The notes below the pieces were generated by a model that worked only from the letters and a program-made list of their open reading frames with translations, did no database searches and was not told the origin of the DNA. From Mycteria americana (Eukaryota > Chordata > Aves > Ciconiiformes > Ciconiidae), in assembly GCF_035582795.1 (NCBI RefSeq), contig NC_134366.1, forward strand, positions 170,884,401 through 170,948,400: 64,000 bases of DNA. The letters run 5' to 3'. This document shows, in pieces, positions 25,793 to 36,290 of the stretch (position 1 is its first letter; the number at the start of each line of letters is the position of its first letter). The position numbers were made by a program, and so were the translations under genes.

Positions 25793-28315
25793 GATCATAG
25801 AATCATAGAATCATTAAGGTTGGAAAAGACCTCTAGGATCATCTAGTCCAACTATCAACGCAACACCTCCATGCCTGCTAAACCAGGTCCCAAAGTGCCA
25901 CATCTACACGTTTTTTGAACTCCTCCAGGGATGATGACTCCACCACTTCTCTGGGCAGCCTGCTCCAATGCTTGACAACCCTTTTAGTAAATAAATTTTT
26001 CCTAATATCCAATCTAAACCTCCCCTGGCACAACTTGAGGCCATTTCCTCTCATCCTATCACTAGTTACCTGGGAGAAGAGACCAATACCCACCTCGCTA
26101 CAACCTCCCTTCAGGTAGTTGTAGAGAGCGATGAGGTCTCCCCTCAGCCTCCTTTTCTCCAGGCTAAACAACCCCACTTCCCTCAGCCGCTCCTCAGAAG
26201 ACTTGTGCTCCAGACCCTTCACCAGCTTCGTTGCCCTTCTCTGCACATGCTCCAGCACCTCAATGTCTCTCTTGCAGTGAGGGGCCCAACACTGAACACA
26301 GTATTCAAGGTGCAGCCTCACCAGTGCCAAGTACAGGGGGACGATCACTTCCCTAGTCCTGCTGGCCACACTATTTCTGATACAAGCCAGGATGCCATTG
26401 GCTTTCTTGGCCACCTGGGCACAGTGCCGGCTCATGTTCAGCCAGCTGTCAACCAGCACCCCCAAGTCCTTTTCCGCCAGGCAGCTTTCCAGCCACTCTT
26501 CCCCAAGCCTGTAGCATTGCATGGGGTTGTTGTGATTGAAGTGCAAGACCTGACACTTGGCCTTGTTAAACCTCATACAATTGACCTCGGCCCATCGATC
26601 CAGCCTGTCCAGATCCCTCTGTATAGCCTTCCTCCCCTCAAGCAGATTGACACTCCCGCCCAACTTGGTGTCATCTGCAAACTTACTGAGGGCGCACTCA
26701 ATCCCCTCATCCAGATCATTGATAAAGGTATTAAACAGAACTGGCCCCAAAAGTGAGCCCTGGGGAACACCACTTGTGACCGACCGCCAACTGGATTTAA
26801 CTCCATTCACCACAACGCTTTGGGCTCAGCCATCCAGCCAGTTTTTTACCTAGCGAAGAGTACACCCACCCAAGCCATGAGCCGCCAGTTTCTCCAGGAA
26901 AATGCTGTGGAAGACAGTGTCAAAGGCTTTACTAAAGTCCAGGTAGATAACATCTACAGCCTTTCCCTCATCCACTAGGCGGGTCACCTGGTCGTAGAAG
27001 GAGATCAGGTTAGCCAAGCAGGACCTGCCTTTCATGAACCCATGCTGGCTGTGCCTGATCCCCTGGTTGGCCTGCACATGCCTGTTGAGTGCACTCAAGA
27101 TGAACCGCTCCATAATTTTCCCTGGTACCGAGGTCAGGCTGACAGGCTTGTAGTTCCCCAGATCCTCCTTCCAGCCCTTCTTGTAGATGGGCATCACATT
27201 GGCAAGCCTCCAGTCATCTGGGACCTCCCCTGTTAACCAAGACTGCTGATAAATGATGGAGAGTGGCTTGGCAAGCTCCTCCACCAGCTCCCTCAGTACT
27301 CTCAGGTGGATCCCATCCAGCCCCATAGACTTGTGAATGTCCAGGTGGCATAGCAGGTCGTTAACTGCTTCCTCCTTGATTATGGGGAGTTTATTCTGCT
27401 CTCCATTCCTGCCTTCTTGCTCAGGGGGCTGAATATCCTGGGGATAACTGGTCTTACTATTAAAGACTGAGGCAAAGAAGGCATTAAGTACCTCAGCCGT
27501 TTCCTCATCCTTGGTGGCAACGTTCTCCCCCGCATCCAATAAAGGAGGGAGATTCTCCTTGGCTCTCTTTTTGTTGTTAATGTATTTGTAAAAACATTTT
27601 TTATTATCTCTTACAACAGTGGCCAGATTGAGTTCTAACTGGGCTTTGGCCTTTCTAATCTTCTCTCTGCTTGACTTGAGATCGCTGTACTCTTCTTGAG
27701 TTGCCTGCCCCTTTTTCCAAAAGTGGTAAACTCTCCTTTTTTTCTAGAGTTCCAGCAAAAGCTCCCTGTTCAGCCAGGCCGGTCGTCTTCCCTGCCGGTT
27801 CATCTTACGGCACATGGGGAGAGCCTGCTCCTGAGCATTTAAGACTTCCTTCTTGAAGAATGCCCAGCCTTCCTGGACCCCTTTGCCCTTCAGGACTGTC
27901 TCCCAAGGGACTCTCTCAACCAGTGTCCTGAACAGGCCAAAGTCTGCCCTCTGGAAGTCTGTGGTAGTGGTTTTGCTCATCCCCCTCCTTACTTCACCCC
28001 GAACTGACAACTGTATCATATCATGGTTGCTAAGCCCAAGATGGCCTCCAACCACCACATCTCCCACCAGTCCTTCTCTGTTTGTAAACAGCAGGTCAAG
28101 CAAGGCATCTCCCCTGTAGGCTCACTCACCAGCTGTGTCAGGAAGTTATCTTCCACACATTCCAGGAACCTCCTAGACTGTTTCCTCTCTGCTGCGTTGT
28201 ATTTCCAGCAGATGTCTGGTAAGTTGAAGTCCCCCACGAGAACAAGGGCTAGTGATTGTGAGACTCCTGCCAGCTGTTTACAGAATGCCTCATCTGCCTC
28301 TTCATCCTGGTTGGA
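25793..28315 (-). mobile_element. CR1 LINE, about 2.5 kb, endonuclease to 3' end
   Basis: This is the best preserved CR1 pol region in the window. The 3' terminus is at the left edge, where gatcatagaatcatagaatc is the reverse complement of the CR1 octamer repeats. Reading leftward on the minus strand it holds the C-terminal half of the endonuclease, the linker and the whole reverse transcriptase. It is 5'-truncated inside the endonuclease near 28315, with no ORF1 or 5' UTR. Several frameshifts and stops break the pol frame, so it is not autonomous. Confidence 0.95.
25878..28312 (-). pseudogene. CR1 ORF2 (endonuclease-reverse transcriptase) remnant
   Basis: Translation order on the minus strand: endonuclease segment with LVGDFNLPDICWKYNA and LSNHDMIQLSVRGE (about 28237-27960); linker with RRPAWLNRELL (about 27780); then [44 protein letters not shown] and [17 protein letters not shown] (27539-27100). 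After these come [46 protein letters not shown] and the catalytic [11 protein letters not shown] (about 26690). The thumb/C-terminal part ends near 25878. FADD is the CR1 form of the RT active site and is intact here. Breaks near 26850 and between 27539 and 27744 split the frame. In an active element the protein would nick DNA and reverse transcribe its own RNA; this copy cannot. Confidence 0.93.
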
Positions 28316-29550
28316 TGGTCAAGAGAACCTGCAAGTTCAGTGAAGCTAGGTTTCCTCTACTGTCTAAAGAGAGCAATGATGGATAGTCACTATTTAAATC
28401 CTGCAAAATAACTTACTTTCTGTTTAACACAGGATGTTTTCAGTGGAGCAGACATTTCAGATGCTGAATCTAACATTGTTGGGTTTCTTAGCTGGCAGTA
28501 CCTTTAGACATAAAGTAATAGCCATCTGAGCAGCTCTGTATGTGGGCTGGTCTAATCTTCCGTTCCTTCCTCACATATATAAATGTAATCTGGTGTGGGA
28601 TCCACTTAGGAGGGAATCTTTCTTATTTGCATAACTTGGGTCTCGTCTCCTGCAGTTTTTTTAGCCTGTTGACAAGCTGTAAATTTCTAGAGGTGCTGTA
28701 GTAGGAGTTACTCTGAGATCCTGATGCCCTTGAACAAACTCCAGTTTCTGCTTCCTGATATTTGGAATGTAGTTATATACTATATATGAACTTCCTTCAT
28801 AAGCAAATTATGACTGGTCTCTATTAAGCCTATCATTCTGTTGTTTGTTTACACACTTCCGTTACTCATTTCCCAGGGTACCTTCATTGGCAAGTTCATT
28901 TGATTGAAAAGGAATCTTTTCTTTCCATGTTGCTAGTTTTCAGTCAGATCATCTCATGGACATATCGGCACAGCTCTGAGTGCTTTCGCATGGGAGGCCA
29001 TGGCAACACTGGAGTGAGGGACAGACAAGGCAGGCTCATGCAAGTCATTTCTGAAATCCCATCCTTAAGCACCTAACAATGACAGAGGTTCCAGGATATT
29101 ACATCCTGATGGAAGGATGCATTTATTTGCTACTTTGAGTTAGGTACTAACTCATTTGCCCTGTGCCTTGTATTTTTAAGTAAATGCTTAAATTCAGAGC
29201 TGGTGACCCCACTAATAGGGTTAAGCACCCAAAAGTTAAGTGCTGCAACAGTCTGCATTTATCATCTCCAGCAGTAAGTAGTGTCAAATCTTCATTTAGT
29301 GAAACTTTGAGTTGTTTCTGATGGTGAGGAAGGGATGGATACAAGAGGTCAAGTCCCTCTTGCCTACCTCAGTTTTCACTTGTAATGGTCTAATAAATCC
29401 TCAGTTTCTTATGAAGGAGCATTAAAATAGTAGGTTGTTGGATACGCTTTGCTGGTAATGGAAAATTGTAATTTTAGGATTCTAAGCTTTCAGGCTTTTT
29501 GCAAATCCTTGAATTATTTTGCTTATGCTTATTTTTGAAAGTTGTATTTA
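28316..29550. other. Intergenic, no gene recognised
   Basis: About 1.2 kb of unique-looking AT-rich sequence between two minus-strand CR1 copies. No domain-bearing frame, RNA gene or repeat was recognised. Confidence 0.6.
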
Positions 29551-30806
29551 TCATAGAATTATAGAATAGTTTGGGTTGGAAAGGGCCTTTAAGGTCATCT
29601 AGTCCAGCCCCCCCTGCCATGAGCAGGGACATCTTCAATGAGATCAGGTTGCTCAGAGCCCCATCCAACTTGACCCTAAATGTTTCCAGGGATGGGGCAT
29701 CTACCACCTCTCTGTCCAACCTGTTCCAGTGTTTTACCACCCTCACTGTAAAAAATTTCTTCCTTATATCTAGTCTGAACCTACCCTCTTTTAGTTTAAA
29801 ACCATTACTTCTTGTCCTATCGCAACATGCCCTGCTAAAAAGTTTGTCCCCATTTTTCTTATGAGCCCCCTTTAAGTATTGAAAGGCCACAATAAGGTCT
29901 CCTCTGAGCCTTCTCTTCTCCAGGCTGAACAACCCCAACTCTCTCAGCCTGTCCTTATAGGAGAGGTGTTCCATCCCTCTGACCATTTTTGTGGCCCTCC
30001 TCTGGACCCACTCCAACAGGTCCATGTCTTTCTTGTACTGAGGAGCCCAGAGAGGACCCAGGTGGGGTCTCAGTAGAGCAGAGTAGAGGGGGAGAATCAC
30101 CTCCCTCTACCTGCTGGCCACTCTTCTTTGGATGCAGCCCAGGTTACAGCTGGCTTTCCAGGTTGCAAGCACACATTGCCAGCTCACGTCCAGCTTTTCA
30201 TCCACCAGTACCCCCAAGTCCTTCTCCACAGGGCTGCTCTCAATCCCTTCATCCCCCAGCCTGTATTGATACTGGGAGTTGCACCAACCCAGGTGCAGGA
30301 CTTTGCACTTGGCCTTCTTGAACCTCATGAGGTTCACATGGCCCCACTCCTCGAGCTTGTCCAGGACCCTCTGAATGGCATCCCGTCCCTCAGGTGTGTT
30401 GACCACACCACTCAGCTTGGTGTCATCTGCAAACTTGCTGAGGGTGCTCTTGATCCCACTGCCTATGTCGTTGATGAACATATTAAACAGTACTGGTCCC
30501 AATACGGATCCCTGAGGGACATCACTTGTCACTGATCTCCATCTGGACATTAAGCCATCAACTACTACCACCTGGATGCGACCATCCAGCCAATTCCTTA
30601 TCCACTGAATAGTTCATCCATCAAATCCATATCTCTTCAATTTAGAGAGAAGGATGCTGTGTGGGACCATGTCAAAGGCCTTGCAGAAGTCCAGATAGAT
30701 GACATCCATAGCTCTTCCCTTGTCCACTGATGTAGTCACTCCATCATAGAAGGCCACTAGGTTGGTCAGGCTGGAGCTGCCCTTGGTGAAGCCATGCTGG
30801 CTGTCT
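29474..30806 (-). pseudogene. CR1 ORF2 remnant, reverse transcriptase
   Basis: Minus-strand frames keep [20 protein letters not shown], the catalytic [13 protein letters not shown] (about 30420-30440), [18 protein letters not shown], then [20 protein letters not shown] and [21 protein letters not shown] frame break lies near 30100-30107. It belongs to a different CR1 subfamily from the 25.8 kb copy, as the C-terminal wording differs throughout. The frame runs past the CR1 tail into flanking DNA at its 3' end. Confidence 0.88.
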
Positions 30807-31195
30807 CAAATCACCTCCCCGTCCCACCAAGTTTCAGTAATGGCAACTAGGTCATGGCTTTCTAGCAGCATGGTGGTTTCCAGCTCCTCCTGTTTGTTGC
30901 CCATGCTGCCTGCATTGGTGTAGAGACACTTGAGCTGGGCTGTCAGCCATGTCACCTTCTTAGAGGAACACCCCTTAATTCTTTTGAGGTATTTCACTGG
31001 TGTTTCCCTGTTGGATCCTATTACCTCAGGAGGCCCTGGCTCATCTCCATAAGACTTCAGGTGTGCTGCAGTGTACCCAGCAAGTCTCCGAGCAACGGGC
31101 TGAGGACCCTCACTCGCACCCCATCCCTCTAACCTTGGAGTGTCATCCCTTGGTTTGTCATGGGCAAGACTGATATTATCCCTGTCCCACTCCAA
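30806..31195 (-). pseudogene. CR1 ORF2 N-terminus (endonuclease start)
   Basis: A minus-strand frame of 129 residues contains LKCLYTNAGSMGNKQEELE and LVAITETWWDGE, the opening strands of a CR1 apurinic-type endonuclease. It then stops at the junction near 30806. The remaining endonuclease, with its catalytic His and Asp motifs, is absent. Confidence 0.85.
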
Positions 31196-31197
31196 GT

Positions 31198-32312
31198 CTA
31201 GTTTAAAGCTCTGTTGATGAGCCCCGCTAGCTTGTGAGCAAAGACCCTCTTCCCTGTTTGAGAAAGGTGAATCCCATCTGATGCCAGCAAGCCTGGTGCC
31301 ATGTAGACCATCTCATGATTGAAAAAACCAAAATTGTGGCGGTGACACCAGGCACGGAGCCATGTATTAATAAACTGGGCCCGTCTGTTTCTTCCAATGT
31401 TGCTGCCTGCAACTGGAAGGAGAGAGGAAAAAATAACCTGTGCTCCAGATTCCCTCACCAACCGTCCCAAGGCCCTGACGTCTCTTCTAATCACCCTTGG
31501 ACTACGCGTTGCGGCTTCATTGCCGCCCACATGGAAGAGCAAGTAATGGGTAATAGTCCAAGGGCTGTACCAGGCTAGGAGGTTTCCTAGTGATGTCCTT
31601 AACCCGGGCCCCAGGGAGGCAGCAGACTTCCCTAAGAAGAGGGTCTGTCTGGCTTATTGGACCCTCTGTTCCCCTCAGAAGGGAGTCGCCTACAACTATA
31701 ACCTATCTTTTCTTCCTCATGGAGGTAGTCGTGATACAGGGGCGGTCAGCCTTTCTGACCTTGGCAACACCTCTGGTGTAGATGGACTCTCATCCACATC
31801 ATCCCTTGACTGGCCTTCCACATCCAGAGCCTCCTATCTGTTGTACTAAGCCACATGGGAAGGTGAGGTGGGCAAGGAGGGGGTTCGCCTGCCACCCCGA
31901 GCATAGACTTGCCTCCATTCACTCCTTTCCTTTAAGCTACTGCCTTCAACCTGGTAGGGGATACAGGGATACAGAATCCCCTGAATCTTGGTTTTTTTCT
32001 GGTGGCTGTTCCTGTTTCTGTCTCAGGGAGAGCAGAGCATGGTTCCACCAGTCTCTTTCTCAGACTCCCTGATGCTCCTTAACCTTTCTACTTCCTCTTA
32101 GAGCTCTGCCACCAAGCTAAGCAGATCATCCACCTGGTCACACCTCACACAGCTGTTCTCACTACTGCCATCACTTACCAGTGAAAGGCTCTGGCACTCT
32201 CTGCAGCCTGAGACCTGGATGGCTGCATCTTTTCATGGGAGCTCTGTCTGAGTTGCCACATCAGTTCTGGCAAGTGCAGAGAACATGGCTTTCTGCTGGG
32301 TGGATACCATAG
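31198..32312 (-). pseudogene. CR1 ORF1 remnant with SGNH esterase domain
   Basis: On the minus strand an ORF1 start, MVSTQQKAM (ATG at 32312), is followed by a frame broken by stops. The clear frame at 31542-31198 reads LLFHVGGNEAATRSP, RRDVRALGRLVRESGAQVIF, SSLLPVAG and SDGIHLSQTGKRVFAHKLAG. The GxN block and the DGIH block are the third and fifth signatures of the SGNH/GDSL hydrolase fold known from CR1 ORF1 proteins. The nucleophile block upstream is not clearly preserved. In live CR1 this protein accompanies element RNA; the esterase substrate is not established. This copy is inactivated. Confidence 0.82.
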
Positions 32313-32640
32313 CTAAACTCCTTCTTGACCTTCTGATTGAACTGACCTTTTCAGCTGGTAAGGTGACACCACCTTTCCTGCATGAACTGCCATGCCACAC
32401 CCTGTTTGCCTGCTCTGGTCACTTGTGCTCCCCAGGCTGCTTTTTATAGGTGTGGGGGCGTGGCTGTGGTTGCTCTGACAATACTCAGGCCTGGTCAGCA
32501 TCTCCCGCGAGAGCTACCGGCTCTTGGCGGGTCTCTCCACTGCCCTGGTGTTTCCCTGCCTCACGGAACCCCCATGTGCACCAAGATCTGCTGCTCTGCT
32601 GCAGACCGGGCCAGCAGCTCGCATCAACAACATTCTGAAA

Positions 32641-33432
32641 AAATGCTGTTTAAGTAACTTCTTTCTTGTCTGGAAGTCGGTTGATTGCATGTAAGTAGAA
32701 AATAAAGCTCTGTTTTGGTGGGGAAGATATTTTGATTTAGTTAAGCACCCACCTCTCACTCAAAATATTTTCTCATGCTCCTTTTGAAAAAAAAATTTTC
32801 AAACCAATCTCCCATCTTTCTGAAGGAATGACAAACATGCCCATCTTGCCAATTCACCATTTAAAGTAAAAATACACAGTCCTGACTGATTCGGCTGTAT
32901 TTGACTCAGCTGAAATGCCTCTGTTGATGTTGCTGTTACCTGGACCACAGTTTGAAGGGGACTTCATTTGCTGAAAGAGCAACAGATAGAGCACAATTGA
33001 TTCAGCCCTTCCTATAGGCGCCTTCTCAAAGGTCTAAATCCATCCTGTGTCCCAGCACTCTCAGCAAGCGCTATGGCACATAAACTGTACTCTGCATGAC
33101 TCTTGAGCGATGCCCATCAAATGCGCATCTGTCAAGAACACATACAAGTCAGAAAATATTTGTTTTTCATAATCTGATTATTCTTTCAGAGTGAAATGCT
33201 GGAATTTGCTAAGGCTCATAAGGTTACAAAGTTCTGTAGAAGTCGGGAAGTGTGAAGTTTTCACACATTCTGCCCCTCTTTTTTTCATTTTTTTACATAT
33301 GCACATTACAGAAAATTGTGCATTTAACAGTGATGACACCCTAAATAACAGCACCGATTAAATCCAGACACGGTACATAGTGACTTTTTTTTGGAGAACA
33401 TTAACAAAAATTGGCAATTCTGTATTCTGATG
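32641..33432. other. Intergenic, no gene recognised
   Basis: About 0.8 kb of AT-rich sequence between the CR1 5' end and the solo LTR, with no feature seen. Confidence 0.6.
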
Positions 33433-33996
33433 TGTCCTGGTTTCAGCTGAGATAGAGTTAATTTTCTTTATAGTGGCTGGTATGGGGCTATGTTTTGGAT
33501 TTGTGCTGAAGACAGTGTTGATAATACAGAGATGTTTTAGTTGTTGCTGTACTGGTCAAGGACTTTTCAGCTTCCCATGCTCTGCCAGGTGCAGAAGAAG
33601 CTGGGAGGGGACGCAGCCAGGATAGTTGATCCAAACTGACCAAAGGGCTATTCCATACCATATGGCATCATGCTCAGTATATAAAGCTGGGGAAGAAGAA
33701 GGAAGGGGGGACATTTGGAGTGATGGTGTTTGTCTTCCCAAGTAACCATTACGTGTGATGGAGCCCTGCTTTCCTGGAGATGGCTGAACACCTGCCTGCC
33801 CATGGGAAGGAGTGAAGGAATTCCTTGCTTTGCTTTGCTTGCGTGCGTGGCTTTTGCTTTCCCTATTAAACTGTTTTTATCTCAACCCTCAAGTTTTCTT
33901 ACTTTTGTTCTTCCGATTCTCTCCCCCATCCCACCGAGGGGGAGTGAGCGAGCGGCTGCGTGGGGCTTAGTTGCCGGCTGGGGCTAAACCACGACA
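33433..33996 (+). mobile_element. Solo LTR of an endogenous retrovirus (copy 1)
   Basis: A 564-bp element begins TGTCCTGGTTTCAGC and ends CTAAACCACGACA, giving TG...CA termini. It is flanked by the 5-bp target duplication TGATG (33428-33432 and 33997-34001). On the plus strand it has a TATA box (agtatataaagctgg, near 33678) and a polyadenylation-type attaaa (near 33867), giving a U3-R-U5 order. No internal retroviral sequence follows, so it arose by LTR-LTR recombination. A 5-bp duplication is more typical of class III (ERVL-like) than of 6-bp class II elements; the class is inference. It ends about 0.8 kb upstream of the RPLP1 transcription start in the same direction. Confidence 0.93.
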
Positions 33997-34237
33997 TGAT
34001 GTAAATGCTATTAGTTTGTTTCTCCATCGAAGGTCTGGGGACGCTGCCCAACACAGAAAAAGCAGGTCCCAGCAACTCCTGTCCACCGCGCTAACCTCTT
34101 GGTTAACTGTTACGTCAACGGTGTTAGCTCTGATGAGTATTCCGCATTGTATTTTCTTTTTTTGGTAGTTCACAGTCCATACTCTCTCTCTTGTGTACGA
34201 CACATCTTGAGACGATTTTTCTTCTGAGAAGAAGGGG

Positions 34238-34859
34238 GTGGGGGGGAGACCTCTACGAGGAGACAAAATCTTTAACGTTGAGGACTCCTGCTCCGCCGCT
34301 CCGGAGCGCGGAGAGCCGCGGAGAAGCAGCAGTGTGCCTGCCCGCCCGGGAGGGGAAGGCTCTTTCCCACAGGCTGGGAGGGGCTGCTCAGCGCCGGGAC
34401 ACAGGGAGGACGCGGCTCCGCGCCCGCGGTGGCCTCAAGCGGGAGGGAGGCAGCAGCCGCGCCGGAGAGGGCAGGCGGGGAGGCTCAGCGCCCCCCGGAG
34501 GCCGTCCCAGGCTGCCAGGGCCGGGCCGGGCCGGGCCGGGCCGCGCCATGGCCGCTGCTGTGGCGCTGCTACGCCCACCCGAGCCCTGCTGACGTTCCCG
34601 TCATCCCCCGCTACGCTGCGATTGGCGGAGCGCTTCCCTGATGGCATTGGTCAGGGCTGCCCTGCCGGTCACGGGTTGGGCAGCGGCGCTGACGACTCTG
34701 TTGCGTATCGGTTCGGCGGGTCTGCGATTGGCTCAGGGCGCCATTATAAAGCTCCCCCGTGAGCAAGCGCTCCTTTTCCTTTTTGGCGGCTCAAGGTGCT
34801 GTGTCCTTCAGCTGAAGCTAAGGCCGTCCCACCCCGGCGACTGGCACCGTGCCCCTACC
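34238..34859 (+). promoter_or_regulatory. RPLP1: RPLP1 CpG promoter and 5' UTR
   Basis: A GC-rich block leads into RPLP1. It has three inverted CCAAT boxes (ATTGG at about 34620, 34645 and 34727), a TATA-type tataaa at 34745-34750 and, about 25 bp on, a pyrimidine run ctccttttcctttttgg. Starting within cctttt (about 34771) would give a 5' terminal oligopyrimidine (TOP) transcript, as expected of ribosomal protein genes whose translation is controlled through mTOR and LARP1. The 5' UTR is then about 90 nt, all in exon 1. A GGGCC-type repeat lies upstream at 34518-34542. Confidence 0.85.
34518..34542 (+). repeat. Five GGGCC units
   Basis: A pentanucleotide run gggcc repeated five times in the RPLP1 upstream CpG block. 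It meets the basic G-quadruplex pattern of four runs of three G with 2-nt loops. Confidence 0.88.
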
Positions 34860-36247
34860 ATGGCCTCCGTCTCCGAGCTCGCCTGCATCTACTCCGCCCT
34901 CATCCTGCACGACGATGAGGTCACCGTCACGGTGAGTGCGGGCCCCGGCCCCGCCGGCACAAGATGGCGGCGAGTCGCGGCATGGCCGGCAGCGGCGCGG
35001 GGCGGGAGGCGGCGGGGCCGGGCTGGCTGCTGAGCGCTGCTGTCGTTGCAGGAGGACAAGATCAACGCACTCATCAAGGCGGCCGGAGTGAACGTGGAGC
35101 CGTTTTGGCCGGGTCTCTTCGCGAAGGTGGGCGAGAGGGAGCGGCGGGCCGGGCTGAGGGGCGAGCCGTGGGCTGGCCGGAGCGGGTGTGCCTTGGGCGT
35201 CTCGGGGGGAGTGAGGGGAGAAGGCGGGGGGGCGGGAAGCGTGTGGGGATGTCCCCGTCTCGGTGTGGGGGCTTCTGGGTGCAGATCACAACCAAACAGC
35301 GGCTCCCCCGCAGTGCAGTAGATCCCTACACGTTTAGCTTTGAAATGCTACTTTAAGGAATGGAAAGAGCACTGAATTATGGTGACTCTGCTGGTGGGAG
35401 CGAAGCAGGCTGCTGGTTTGCCATGCTGCGGTTTCATCACTGTGCTCATGGCATGGCCCAGCAGGTGTACAGGACTGAAGCAAAGCTGCCCCACACACCC
35501 TGTGTTAACGAGGTTTCCTTGTTGCTTGTTCTCCCTAGGCTCTAGCTAATATTGACATCGGAAGCCTGATCTGTAACGTAGGAGCTGGTGGTGGTGGTGC
35601 TCCAGCTGCAGCTGCTCCTGCTGGTGGTGCTGCACCTGCGGGTGGTGCTGCCCCTGGTAAGTGGGCTTCTGTGTCCAACGGAGTGATCTTCAGCTGAAAG
35701 AAATATTTGGTTAAAAAGCTGCTTGTTATCAGCTTGACAGTCAGCTTGGGTTCTTCCCCTTGCAATTTTAATGTGGTTTGTGCTTTGTAGTATGCATGTG
35801 AGTGTTCTAGAGGAAAACAGACTCTCACCTTTAGAAAGGCTGGAATTGTATTTTAAGTCAGTGTACAGGATTAGTGTTACCTCAGAATTACAGCTAATCT
35901 TTCTGTGTATCATCAGGATCTCATTCTGACAGCTAAAAAGAGCACCTGCTTTGTAAAGTTTTTTAGATTTGATAGGAATTAATTTTGAAGGCACAAAACC
36001 ATTTTCCTAGTAGTGGAAATACTAGTCTCCTCGGGTTGTTAGCTTAGTTTGTTAGGACTGCTCAGGTCTTGCTTCTTCCTGTTAGTTATTGTATGTGAAG
36101 TCTTTTGTGACATGTGACTTATGAGCTGATAAAATGGAAAAATCCCAATTCTTTTCTCCTTTTCTAGCTGAGGAGAAGAAAGAAGAGGAAAAGAAAGAAG
36201 AATCAGAGGAATCTGATGATGACATGGGCTTTGGTCTTTTTGACTAA
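34860..36247 (+). CDS. RPLP1: 60S acidic ribosomal protein P1, complete four-exon gene
   Basis: P1 pairs with P2 and docks on P0 to form the lateral stalk of the large ribosomal subunit, which recruits and activates translation GTPases. Coding exons are 34860-34931, 35052-35126, 35539-35656 and 36168-36247: 345 nt, or 114 residues plus stop, the normal family length. All introns are GT-AG; the first two junctions are phase 0 and the last is phase 1. Exon 1 gives [20 protein letters not shown], exon 2 begins [17 protein letters not shown], exon 3 carries the Ala/Gly/Pro hinge, and exon 4 the acidic tail ending in the conserved [11 protein letters not shown] that binds elongation factors. There is no premature stop or frameshift, and promoter and poly(A) signal are present, so it is a working gene and not a retrocopy. 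It converges on PTK2. Confidence 0.97.
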
Positions 36248-36267
36248 TTAGTTTTGTACCTGTCTGT

Positions 36268-36273
36268 AATAAA
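36268..36273 (+). terminator. RPLP1: RPLP1 polyadenylation signal
   Basis: A canonical AATAAA 20 nt after the stop codon. It implies a very short 3' UTR ending near 36290, typical of ribosomal protein genes. Confidence 0.9.
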
Positions 36274-36290
36274 GAACATCATTTAAATGT

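Larger units (their letters stand above)
29551..32640 (-). mobile_element. CR1 LINE with 5' UTR, ORF1 and an internal deletion (or two abutting copies)
   Basis: The left end, tcatagaattatagaatag, is a CR1 3' terminus on the minus strand. 29551-30806 carries RT middle and C-terminal parts plus the tail. From 30807 rightward the sequence jumps to the start of the endonuclease, then ORF1 (to about 32312) and a GC-rich 5' region with a TATA-like cctataaaaag (minus strand, about 32440-32455). Most of the endonuclease and the N-terminal RT are missing at the junction near 30806. Either one full-length insertion lost about 1.5-2 kb internally, or a 5'-truncated copy sits next to the 5' half of another. 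Matching orientation and a single 3' terminus favour an internal deletion. Confidence 0.88.

Noticed and set aside
26205-26756. 183-codon plus-strand frame
   Set aside because: Antisense shadow of the CR1 RT in the 25793-28315 element.
34191-34762. Plus-strand frames of 133 and 174 codons upstream of RPLP1
   Set aside because: They lie in the GC-rich promoter block, overlap each other in different frames and contain the GGGCC repeat; no homology is recognised.
34860-36247. RPLP1 as a processed pseudogene, which are common for ribosomal proteins
   Set aside because: It has three GT-AG introns, intact coding sequence, a promoter and no poly-A tail or target duplication.
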